Source: an uncultured Oceanospirillaceae bacterium (lineage in GTDB: Bacteria > Pseudomonadota > Gammaproteobacteria > Pseudomonadales > Balneatricaceae). From it: a stretch of DNA of 64,000 nucleotides. The notes under the pieces are model-generated. The model saw only the letters and a program-made list of their open reading frames with translations, was not told the DNA's origin and did not search any database. How positions within the stretch are numbered: position 1 is the first letter of the stretch; the number at the start of each line of letters is the position of its first letter. Location of the stretch: contig CAJXNY010000023.1 in NCBI GenBank assembly GCA_913057435.1, forward strand, positions 19,801 to 83,800, written 5' to 3'. Below are positions 53,164-61,044 of the stretch, piece after piece. The position numbers and the translations under genes are program-made.

Positions 53164-54804
53164 ATGAAAACAAAAATTATTGCACCGGCGGCAAACGCCT
53201 ATCAGTACCCTCTGTTGATCAAAAGCCTGCTGTTATCGGGCAAACGCCATGCACCGGAGCGTGAAATTGTTTACGGTGATCAGTTGCGTTATGACTACCG
53301 GACCCTGTCTGAGCGCATCAGCCAGCTGGCCAATGTACTGACGCAAGCGGGTGTTAGTGCGGGTGACACGGTGGCAGTGATGGACTGGGACAGCCATCGT
53401 TATCTGGAAGCCTATTTTGCCGTGCCGATGATTGGCGCGGTGCTGCATCATGTTAACGTTCGCCTGAGCCCGGACCAGATCGCCTACACCATGAACCACG
53501 CCGAAGATAACCTGGTGCTGGTACATGATGATTTTGTTGCCATCGCTGAGCATATGGCAGACCAGCTGCCAACCGTGCGGGGCTATATCCAGCTGACGGA
53601 CGGTGATCAGCCGGTGTCGACCTGCCTCAATGCTGTGGGTGAATATGAGCAGTTATTGCAGGCCGCCAGTGCGGATTATGCGTTTCCTGATTTTGATGAA
53701 AATTCGGTCGCCACCACGTTCTACACCACCGGCACTACGGGCAATCCGAAAGGGGTGTACTTCACACACCGCCAGCTGGTGCTGCATACGCTGAACATGG
53801 CGACCACACTGGCAGCCTATGATGGCCAGCCGTTATTACGCTCTGACGATGTCTATATGCCAATGACGCCGATGTTTCATGTTCATGCCTGGGGGGTGCC
53901 TTATGTTGCCACCATGCTGGGGGTGAAACAGGTTTATCCGGGCCGTTACGAGCCTGACAAACTGGTCCGCTTGTTCCGTGATGAAGGGGTTACTTTTTCC
54001 CATGGTGTGCCTGCCGTATTACAGATGATTCTGGGCTGTAAAGAAGCCAAAGATACGGACCTGAGTGGCTGGAAACTGCTGACGGGTGGTAGTGCGCCCA
54101 CACTGGGATTAGCCCAGCAGATGGCCGAGCGGGGCATCCTGTTCCATACCGCTTATGGAATGTCGGAAACCTGCCCACTGCTAACGCTGACCTATTTGCA
54201 GCAGGATGAGCGGGACCAGAGCATGGCCGAACAGATGCCCAGCCGGATTAAAACGGGTACTCCCTGTGGGCTGGTTGACCTGCGTATTGTTGACCCTCAG
54301 GGCCAGGACGTTGCCCATGATGGTGAGACCATGGGCGAGGTTGTGGTGCGGGCTCCCTGGCTGACGCAGGGCTATTACAATGAGCCGGATAAGAGTGAAG
54401 AGCTGTGGGAAAACGGCTGGTTGCATACGGGTGATGTTGCCTCGATGGACAAGCATGGTGTCTTGCAGATTAAAGACCGCATCAAGGATGTGATTAAAAC
54501 CGGTGGCGAATGGATCTCTTCACTGGAGCTGGAAAACCTGATCAGCCAGCATGAGGCCGTGGCTGAAGTGGCGGTGGTGGGTGTGCCGGATGATAAATGG
54601 GACGAGCGGCCTTTTGCCATGGTGGTGCTGAAAACGGATACCGAGCTGGAAACGGATGCACTCAGGCAGCATCTGCAGCAGTACGTTAACAGTGGCAAGA
54701 TCAACAAGTGGGCGATCCCACAGCAGATCAGTATCGTGGCAGAAATCCCCAAAACCAGTGTTGGCAAGATCAACAAGAAAGTGATTCGTACGCAGATTGC
54801 TTAG
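53164..54804 (+). CDS. Acyl-CoA synthetase (AMP-binding; medium-chain/AlkK- or DmdB-like)
   Basis: TTFYTTGTTGNPKGVYFTHRQ, GMSETCPLLTL, WLHTGDVASMDKHGVLQIKDRIKDVIKTGGEWISS. Confidence 0.93.
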   Translation: MKTKIIAPAANAYQYPLLIKSLLLSGKRHAPEREIVYGDQLRYDYRTLSERISQLANVLTQAGVSAGDTVAVMDWDSHRYLEAYFAVPMIGAVLHHVNVRLSPDQIAYTMNHAEDNLVLVHDDFVAIAEHMADQLPTVRGYIQLTDGDQPVSTCLNAVGEYEQLLQAASADYAFPDFDENSVATTFYTTGTTGNPKGVYFTHRQLVLHTLNMATTLAAYDGQPLLRSDDVYMPMTPMFHVHAWGVPYVATMLGVKQVYPGRYEPDKLVRLFRDEGVTFSHGVPAVLQMILGCKEAKDTDLSGWKLLTGGSAPTLGLAQQMAERGILFHTAYGMSETCPLLTLTYLQQDERDQSMAEQMPSRIKTGTPCGLVDLRIVDPQGQDVAHDGETMGEVVVRAPWLTQGYYNEPDKSEELWENGWLHTGDVASMDKHGVLQIKDRIKDVIKTGGEWISSLELENLISQHEAVAEVAVVGVPDDKWDERPFAMVVLKTDTELETDALRQHLQQYVNSGKINKWAIPQQISIVAEIPKTSVGKINKKVIRTQIA

Positions 54805-54945
54805 CCCTTCACTTTCTTCTTAACGCCCCCCGTTATGTTCGGGCTTTGACACCTCACGCTGAGTGAGGTGTCTTCTTTTATTTCAGAGGCTCAGCGCTTC
54901 TGTCTGTATATACCTTGCAGTCACTCCGCCTAAGTCTCAGCATTG

Positions 54946-55878
54946 TCAGCCCTGTTCCAGGCTTGCCTGCAGACACGCCAGAAAACAGCGGATAACCGGG
55001 TCTTTTTCCGGCTGTGCGCGGGTGACGGCGTAGTAGCGGTTGCTGTAGCTGTATTGCGCGCTGAATACCGGGCGTAGCTGATCCTGCCAGCCCCAGCTTT
55101 CCACCAGATGGCGGGGCAGGTAACCCAGATAATGGCCGGTGAGAATCAGTGCTGCACGGGCTTCCTGGTGATAGGCGCTACCGTGGCGGTTCCATTGCTG
55201 CATCTCGGGAAAGATCTCCCGGCCCGGTTGCAGGCGAGGGGACTCGACCACCTTGTAATGGTGCAGCATTTCGGCCGAGAGCTGATCGTCGGCCAGATTC
55301 CACAACGGGTGGCCCTTGGCGCAGTACAGCTGCATTTCCTCCTCGAACAACTCAACCTGATGCAGGTGATCGGCGTTCTGGTGCAGTACGGTGATGCCCA
55401 GTTTAATCCGGCCATCGGTGACGGCGGGGATAATATCGTGGGAGGCCATGGTGCTGATCTGCACCTGTACCGCCGAGGCTTTGGCGCTGAAGCGAGTCAG
55501 GCTATCAACCATCAGACTGCGCGGCATGCCCAGCATATGCTCAGCCATGCCGAGCGACAGCTGGCCCAGCACCTGGCCGTGGCTGCTGTTGACCTGATTT
55601 TGAAATTGCTCGATCGCCTGCAGTAATTCCAGACTGGCGTCATACACCCGCTGGCCATGCTCCGTCAGCCTGAAACCACTGCGACCCCGTTCACACAATC
55701 GCATATCCAGCCGTTTCTCCAGATCGGCAATGTAGTTACAGATGGTGGAGTTGGCCAGATTCAGAGTGATCTCGGCATTACTAAAGCCGCCCGCCTCAAC
55801 CACCGCTTTAAACACCCGCAGCAAACGCAGATCCATATCGGCCAGCTGGCCACTGAGTGCGGTTTTACGTCGGCCCAT
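54946..55878 (-). CDS. LysR-family regulator
   Basis: MDLRLLRVFKAVVEAGGFSNAEITLNLANSTICNYIADLEKRLDMRLCERGRSGFRLTEHG. Confidence 0.92.
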   Translation of the reverse strand: MGRRKTALSGQLADMDLRLLRVFKAVVEAGGFSNAEITLNLANSTICNYIADLEKRLDMRLCERGRSGFRLTEHGQRVYDASLELLQAIEQFQNQVNSSHGQVLGQLSLGMAEHMLGMPRSLMVDSLTRFSAKASAVQVQISTMASHDIIPAVTDGRIKLGITVLHQNADHLHQVELFEEEMQLYCAKGHPLWNLADDQLSAEMLHHYKVVESPRLQPGREIFPEMQQWNRHGSAYHQEARAALILTGHYLGYLPRHLVESWGWQDQLRPVFSAQYSYSNRYYAVTRAQPEKDPVIRCFLACLQASLEQG

Positions 55879-55909
55879 TCATCAGTCCCCGTGTGTTGCT
55901 GTTTCTGTC

Positions 55910-55965
55910 TGTAGCAGCGCACTCTGTGCGCGTCAGGTTTTACGCTCGCGGAGCGGGCTGCTACA
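55910..55965. repeat. Intergenic inverted repeat (REP-like)
   Basis: TGTAGCAGC...GCTGCTACA perfect 9-bp arms with GC-rich loop. Confidence 0.55.
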
Positions 55966-56139
55966 GCAGATGCTCGTTCCCACGCCTTACGTGGTAATAC
56001 ATCGCCCGATAATAACCACCAAGTATTTGTATTAACAAATGTAAGATCTTAAAAATCATTATATAAGGCAATGTCAGTTCTATCTATAAAGGTACTCAAC
56101 AGAATCTGCCCGTGAAGGGGCGTGCTTTGGAGAGCAACC

Positions 56140-57606
56140 ATGACGATTCAACTGAACGATATGAGCCTGCTGAAGACTCAGGCCTTTGTAAATGGCGAAT
56201 GGACTGACGGCGACAACGCTGAAACATTTGCTGTCACCAACCCGGCGACCGGTGAACACCTGGCGGATGTGGCCAGCGTGGGCGCGGCAGAAACCCGCCG
56301 TGCCATTGCGGCGGCTGAGGTTGCGATGCAGGACTGGAAAGCACGCCCGGCGGCGGAGCGGGCGAAGTTCCTGCGTCGCTGGTATGAGCTGGTGATGGAA
56401 AATCAGCAGGATCTGGCGAAGCTGATGACCCTGGAACAGGGCAAAGTACTGGCTGAGTCGGTCGGTGAAGTTGCCTACGGTGCCTCCTTTATTGAGTGGT
56501 TCGCTGAAGAAGCCCGCCGGGTGTACGGTGATGTGCTGGCCCTGCCACAGACGGACCGTCGTGGCGTGGTGATCAAGCAGCCAGTCGGTGTTGTGGCGGC
56601 GATCACGCCGTGGAATTTTCCCAATGCGATGATCACCCGCAAGGTTGCACCAGCGCTGGCGGTTGGCTGTGCCATTGTGCTCAAGCCTGCTTCTGAAACA
56701 CCGCTGTCAGCACTGGCACTGGTCGAGCTGGCGAACCGTGCGGGCCTGCCTGCAGGTCTGTTCAGTGTGCTGCCGGGCAGTAATGCCCGTGAAATTGGCG
56801 CTGAGATGACGGGTAACCCGACGGTGAAAAAAGTCACCTTCACCGGTTCCACCCCGGTTGGCAAAATCCTGATGGCGCAGTGTGCGCAGACGGTGAAGCG
56901 GACCTCTATGGAACTGGGCGGCAACGCTCCGGTAATCATCTTTGATGATGCCGACATCGATCAGGCGATCACCGGTGCGCTGATCTCCAAATTCCGTAAC
57001 GCTGGCCAGACCTGTATCTGTGCCAACCGCATCCTGGTGCAGGACGGCATCTACGATGCGTTTATGGCGAAATTTGTCGCCGCCGTACAGGCATTCCAGA
57101 TCGGTAATGGTATGGACAGTGCCAGCACCCATGGCCCGGTGATCACCGCCAAAGCGGCGCGTGATATCGATGCCATCGTCAAAAGCGCCGTTGAGCAGGG
57201 CGCGAAGGTGGTACTGGGGGGGCAGATTGATGAGCAGGGCGAGTGTTTCTATCAGCCCACCATCCTGACCAATGTTGATACCCAGATGCGGGTGTTCCGT
57301 GAAGAGATCTTCGGCCCTGTTGCGCCGGTGTTCAAATTCAGCACCGAAGCTGAAGCGATCGCCATGGCGAACGATACCGAGTTCGGTCTGGCATCCTACA
57401 TTTATACCCGCGATATCGGCCGGGTATGGCGTGTATCCGAAGGCATCGAATACGGCATGGTTGGCGTTAACGAAGTGGCTATTTCAGCAGATGTGATCCC
57501 GTTTGGCGGGGTGAAAGAATCCGGCCAGGGCCGTGAAGGCTCCAAATATGGCCTGGATGATTACCTGGAAACCAAATACATCTGCATGGGCGGCCTGCAC
57601 AGCTGA
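56140..57606 (+). CDS. gabD: NAD(P)-dependent succinate-semialdehyde dehydrogenase
   Basis: ALTLEQGKVLAES-type motif, AAITPWNFPNAMITRKVAPALAVGCAIVLKPASETPLSALAL, FRNAGQTCICANRILVQ. Confidence 0.93.
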   Translation: MTIQLNDMSLLKTQAFVNGEWTDGDNAETFAVTNPATGEHLADVASVGAAETRRAIAAAEVAMQDWKARPAAERAKFLRRWYELVMENQQDLAKLMTLEQGKVLAESVGEVAYGASFIEWFAEEARRVYGDVLALPQTDRRGVVIKQPVGVVAAITPWNFPNAMITRKVAPALAVGCAIVLKPASETPLSALALVELANRAGLPAGLFSVLPGSNAREIGAEMTGNPTVKKVTFTGSTPVGKILMAQCAQTVKRTSMELGGNAPVIIFDDADIDQAITGALISKFRNAGQTCICANRILVQDGIYDAFMAKFVAAVQAFQIGNGMDSASTHGPVITAKAARDIDAIVKSAVEQGAKVVLGGQIDEQGECFYQPTILTNVDTQMRVFREEIFGPVAPVFKFSTEAEAIAMANDTEFGLASYIYTRDIGRVWRVSEGIEYGMVGVNEVAISADVIPFGGVKESGQGREGSKYGLDDYLETKYICMGGLHS

Positions 57607-57678
57607 GCCCGGCAACACTCCCTGAACGCATAACCCTGCAGCGCGAACACACAGCGCGCTGCAGCGGAGGATCTGACG

Positions 57679-59034
57679 ATGAGCGCACTGATCTACCCGA
57701 CCACCAACCTGAAAAACACCGATGAAAAACTCAGCATTGAACGTGGCGAAGGCGTTTACGTTTACGACAGCAATGGCAAGCAGTACCTGGAAGGGATGGC
57801 AGGCCTGTGGTGTACGGCGCTGGGTTACGGCAATCAAGAGCTGATTGATACCACCACCGAGCAGATGAGCAAGCTGGCCTATTCCCATATGTTCGGCGGC
57901 AAAACCCATCAAATGAGCACCGACCTGGCAGATAAACTGGCCGAAATGGTGCCGATGGACAACGCCAAAGTGTTCTTCGGTAACTCGGGCAGTGATGCTA
58001 ACGACACCCACGTTAAATTGCTGCGTTATTACTTCAGTGCGATCGGTAAACCCGAGAAACGTAAGATCATCGCCCGCGAGCGTTCTTACCACGGTGTTAC
58101 GGTGGCAGCGGCGGCGCTGACCGGTCTGCCGGTGAATCACAGCCATTTTGATTTGCCGTTTGATGCGCTGGGCGTGTTGCGCACCGATGCGCCGCACTAT
58201 CTGCGTGGCCATCTGCCAGGTGAAAGCGAAACCCAGTTTGTTGACCGTATCACCGATAATCTGGAGCAGATGATCCTGGCCGAAGGGCCGGATACCATCG
58301 CAGCGTTTATCGCTGAGCCGATTACCGGTGCCAGCGGGGTGATTGTGCCGCCAGCGGGCTACTACGCCAAAGTGCAGGCGATCCTGACTAAATACGACAT
58401 CCTGTTCTGGGCCGATGAAGTGATCACCGGCTTTGGCCGTACCGGTCAGGCATTTGGCTGTCAGACCATGGGCATTGAAAAACCGGCGCTGATGACGCTG
58501 GCCAAGCAGTTGTCGTCGGCGTACATGCCGATCAGCGCGTCGGTGATCAGTGGCGATATCTACGCGGCGATGGTAGATCAGAGTGCTCAGGTGGGTGTGT
58601 TCGGTCACGGTTACACCTACTCCGGCCATCCAGTGGCGGCGGCGGTGGCGCTGAAAACCATGGAAATCTATCAGCGCGACAACATCTTTGGCCATGCCGC
58701 TGAGGTAGGTAACTACATGCAGCAGAAACTGCAGGCCTTACAGGACCACCCGCTGGTAGGTGAAGTGCGTGGCAGCGGTATGATAGCCGCCGTGGAGATG
58801 GTGGCAGACAAAGCCAGCAAAGCGGCATTTGCCGGTGGCGTTGTGGGTGCTTTTGCTCAACAGGCCTGTGAAAAACATGGCCTGATTGTGCGAGCCGTGG
58901 CGGGGTCTTCAATGGCCTTCTGCCCGCCGCTGATTGCGACCACGGCGCAGATTGATGAAATGGTCGATAAATTCAGTAAAGCACTGGACGATACTCTGGG
59001 CTACGTAGTGGCTCAGGGGCTGGTGAAAGGCTGA
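57679..59034 (+). CDS. Class III PLP aminotransferase (GABA/putrescine-type omega-transaminase)
   Basis: VFFGNSGSDANDTHVKLLRYY, IIARERSYHGVTVAAAALTG, FWADEVITGFGRTGQAFG, TLAKQLSSAYMPISA; follows gabD. Confidence 0.92.
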   Translation: MSALIYPTTNLKNTDEKLSIERGEGVYVYDSNGKQYLEGMAGLWCTALGYGNQELIDTTTEQMSKLAYSHMFGGKTHQMSTDLADKLAEMVPMDNAKVFFGNSGSDANDTHVKLLRYYFSAIGKPEKRKIIARERSYHGVTVAAAALTGLPVNHSHFDLPFDALGVLRTDAPHYLRGHLPGESETQFVDRITDNLEQMILAEGPDTIAAFIAEPITGASGVIVPPAGYYAKVQAILTKYDILFWADEVITGFGRTGQAFGCQTMGIEKPALMTLAKQLSSAYMPISASVISGDIYAAMVDQSAQVGVFGHGYTYSGHPVAAAVALKTMEIYQRDNIFGHAAEVGNYMQQKLQALQDHPLVGEVRGSGMIAAVEMVADKASKAAFAGGVVGAFAQQACEKHGLIVRAVAGSSMAFCPPLIATTAQIDEMVDKFSKALDDTLGYVVAQGLVKG

Positions 59035-59062
59035 TTATCTACCTGGTTCTACGTGATTAAAG

Positions 59063-59098
59063 AAAACCCGGCATCAGTCTGATGCCGGGTTTTCTTTT
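59063..59098 (+). terminator. Terminator after aminotransferase
   Basis: AAAACCCGGCATCA-gtc-TGATGCCGGGTTTTCTTTT; same stem as mini-protein terminators. Confidence 0.85.
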
Positions 59099-59150
59099 GT
59101 TGGTTAAAGTTCAAACAGTTTTATAGAAAATAGTTAAAAATTAACAACGT

Positions 59151-59184
59151 TTTTCAGGTTCGTTTCAGTGCTGCCTCATAGTAT
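59151..59184 (+). promoter_or_regulatory. TTTTCAG-N4-GTTTCAG box plus -10-like TAGTAT (copy 3)
   Basis: TTTTCAGGTTCGTTTCAG at 59151-59168, 10 nt gap, TAGTAT 59179-59184. Confidence 0.75.
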
Positions 59185-59250
59185 TACCTCAACAGCAACG
59201 GCACAGTAATTCAGATGCCGGTATGACTAAACATCTTTGAGGATCACACC

Positions 59251-59475
59251 ATGAAAGCACTTAACAGCACACTGACTGCTTCTATCGCCCTGGCCGCTGC
59301 ACTGGCTGCCGGTTCTGTTTCCGCTGCATCTGTTAGCGTACAGCAGTCCCAGTACGGTAACGGCATTGGTTTCAATACTACATCTCACTATGACAGTGTT
59401 GAAAAAGTAACCATCGACGGTGCAAATCTGGGCTCTAATGTTGATGCGACTGGCCTGTATATCGGTAGCAAATAA
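59251..59475 (+). CDS. Secreted mini-protein, LYIGSK family, paralog 3
   Basis: 74 aa; signal peptide ...GSVSAA; SVSVQQSQYGNGIGFNTTSHYDSVEKVTIDGANLGSNVDATGLYIGSK. Confidence 0.85.
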   Translation: MKALNSTLTASIALAAALAAGSVSAASVSVQQSQYGNGIGFNTTSHYDSVEKVTIDGANLGSNVDATGLYIGSK

Positions 59476-59518
59476 ACCTGGCCAGTACCATAGAAAGACA
59501 CCTGAATATATTAGAGAC

Positions 59519-59552
59519 AACCCGGCATCAAACTGATGCCGGGTTTTCTTTT
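59519..59552 (+). terminator. Terminator of mini-protein 3
   Basis: AACCCGGCATCA-aac-TGATGCCGGGTTTTCTTTT. Confidence 0.85.
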
Positions 59553-59602
59553 GTCTGTCTAAACTAAAAATATAAAAAACATTTTATGTAAATAGTTTTA
59601 GT

Positions 59603-59636
59603 TTTTCAGGTTCGTTTCAGTGCTTCTTTATATTAT
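59603..59636 (+). promoter_or_regulatory. TTTTCAG-N4-GTTTCAG box plus -10-like TATTAT (copy 4)
   Basis: TTTTCAGGTTCGTTTCAG at 59603-59620, 10 nt gap, TATTAT 59631-59636. Confidence 0.75.
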
Positions 59637-59702
59637 TACCTCAACAGCAACGGCACAGCAGTTCAGATGCCGATATGACTAAACATCTTTGAGGATCACA
59701 CC

Positions 59703-59927
59703 ATGAAAGCACTTAACAACACACTGACTGCTTCGATCGCCCTGGCCGCTGCCCTGACTGCTGGCTCTGTCTCTGCTGCTTCTGTTAGCGTTCAGCAGTC
59801 TCAGTACGGTAATGGCATCGCCGTCAGCTCTGCCTCTCACTACGACAGTGTTGAGCAGGTGACAATCGATGGCGTTAACCTGACATCGAATGTGGGTAAT
59901 GCCAGCTTGTATATCGGTAGTAAATAA
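59703..59927 (+). CDS. Secreted mini-protein, LYIGSK family, paralog 4
   Basis: 74 aa; SVSVQQSQYGNGIAVSSASHYDSVEQVTIDGVNLTSNVGNASLYIGSK. Confidence 0.85.
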   Translation: MKALNNTLTASIALAAALTAGSVSAASVSVQQSQYGNGIAVSSASHYDSVEQVTIDGVNLTSNVGNASLYIGSK

Positions 59928-59950
59928 ACATATATCTATTCGATATAAGA

Positions 59951-59983
59951 AGCCCGCTGGCAATCTGATGCCACGGGCTTTCT
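59951..59983 (+). terminator. Terminator of mini-protein 4
   Basis: GCCCGctGGCA...TGCCacGGGCTTTCT. Confidence 0.65.
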
Positions 59984-60116
59984 AGTTCAGATTCTAAAAT
60001 TAACCAGGAATTATTTTCAAGTTCAATCTTTAAACAAAAGATGACCTGAAATGATAATTTTCTGGCTTTTGTGGTCTTAGTTTATGAACGACATACCATG
60101 AATTGAGGATGACTCC

Positions 60117-60329
60117 ATGAAAAAGATTCTGACTTCAACTGCACTGATCTCTTTACTGCTGGCAGGTAGCGCTTCAGCCGGGTCTGTTAGCGTACAGCAA
60201 AGTTACCTGGGTGGTGGCACAACCATTCAATCAATGATTGAGTATCAGAATAACCACCAGACCATGGCAACCGGTGCGAACTTACCGTCCAATGCCGCAG
60301 AAAAAGGGCTTTATATCGGTAGTAAATAA
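60117..60329 (+). CDS. Secreted mini-protein, LYIGSK family, divergent paralog 5
   Basis: 70 aa; signal peptide; GSVSVQQSYLGGGTTIQSMIEYQNNHQTMATGANLPSNAAEKGLYIGSK. Confidence 0.8.
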   Translation: MKKILTSTALISLLLAGSASAGSVSVQQSYLGGGTTIQSMIEYQNNHQTMATGANLPSNAAEKGLYIGSK

Positions 60330-60401
60330 GCAGGATTTTTGCTGTGCAGGCAGGGGTTTTGTCAACGTTAAAAATAATTAATTTTAAGGTTTTAGTGATG
60401 G

Positions 60402-60435
60402 TTTTCAGGTTAGTTTCAGACCAAAAAACTATGAT
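60402..60435 (+). promoter_or_regulatory. TTTTCAG-N4-GTTTCAG box plus -10-like TATGAT (copy 5)
   Basis: TTTTCAGGTTAGTTTCAG at 60402-60419, 10 nt gap, TATGAT 60430-60435. Confidence 0.75.
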
Positions 60436-60553
60436 TAAAACTAACAAGAGAGACAGAGTTAGCCCGGCCTTTGTATACCGGCGTCAGATACTTTGCTCCG
60501 AAACAGGTTATTGAACCCTGCCTGCATATTCTAAGGGTCGGGAGGATACGACA

Positions 60554-60865
60554 ATGAAAAATGTAATGAAAACGGCACTGGTTGCCTCGCTTCTTGTTTC
60601 AACGTCAGCACTGGCAGGCCCGCTGACTCACTCGCTGGACCCACAGGTTGGTGTTGAAGTGCCGATGTATGCGACACAGGCAAACACCCCGTTTGATTTC
60701 AGAACCTTGCTGGGCGTTATTATTCCAGGTGTGGGCAAAGAAGTGCACATGGGTGATCTGGTATCAGCTGAAGTTGCTGCTGCCGCATACGACCCGGACG
60801 GTGTACCCAACACCTGGCGCGCGATTACCCCGGCGGTCGGTGTTGAGACAAATATGATGTACTGA
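60554..60865 (+). CDS. Secreted small protein, 103 aa, unknown function
   Basis: Signal peptide MKNVMKTALVASLLVSTSALAG; preceded by gggaggatacgacaATG. Confidence 0.75.
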   Translation: MKNVMKTALVASLLVSTSALAGPLTHSLDPQVGVEVPMYATQANTPFDFRTLLGVIIPGVGKEVHMGDLVSAEVAAAAYDPDGVPNTWRAITPAVGVETNMMY

Positions 60866-60956
60866 GTTCGTCATTTGTTGGAAAGCCAGGGGCAGGCCAG
60901 CGCCCTCTGGCCCGCCGGAGGATGGACAGATTTTTAGCAGTGATCCTCCTGTTATA

Positions 60957-60990
60957 AAGCCCGGTTTCGTTATGATTCCGGGCTTTTTTT
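60957..60990 (+). terminator. Rho-independent terminator after 103-aa protein
   Basis: AAGCCCGG-N13-CCGGGCTTTTTTT. Confidence 0.8.
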
Positions 60991-61044
60991 ATGTGGCCAG
61001 TACTGATCTGCGCTAAAGTCCGTGCTCGATTAAAAGGAGCCGGT

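Noticed and set aside
59227-59963. Minus-strand ORFs (97 and 94 aa) overlapping mini-protein genes
   Set aside because: They mirror the paralogous plus-strand genes; only the plus strand has signal peptides, the shared GAGGATCAC(A)CC-ATG context and oriented terminators.
47196-60435. The five repeated TTTCAG elements as a CRISPR array or transposon ends
   Set aside because: Copies are hundreds to thousands of bases apart, each in a fixed promoter position before an ORF; no spacer structure, transposase or target duplications.
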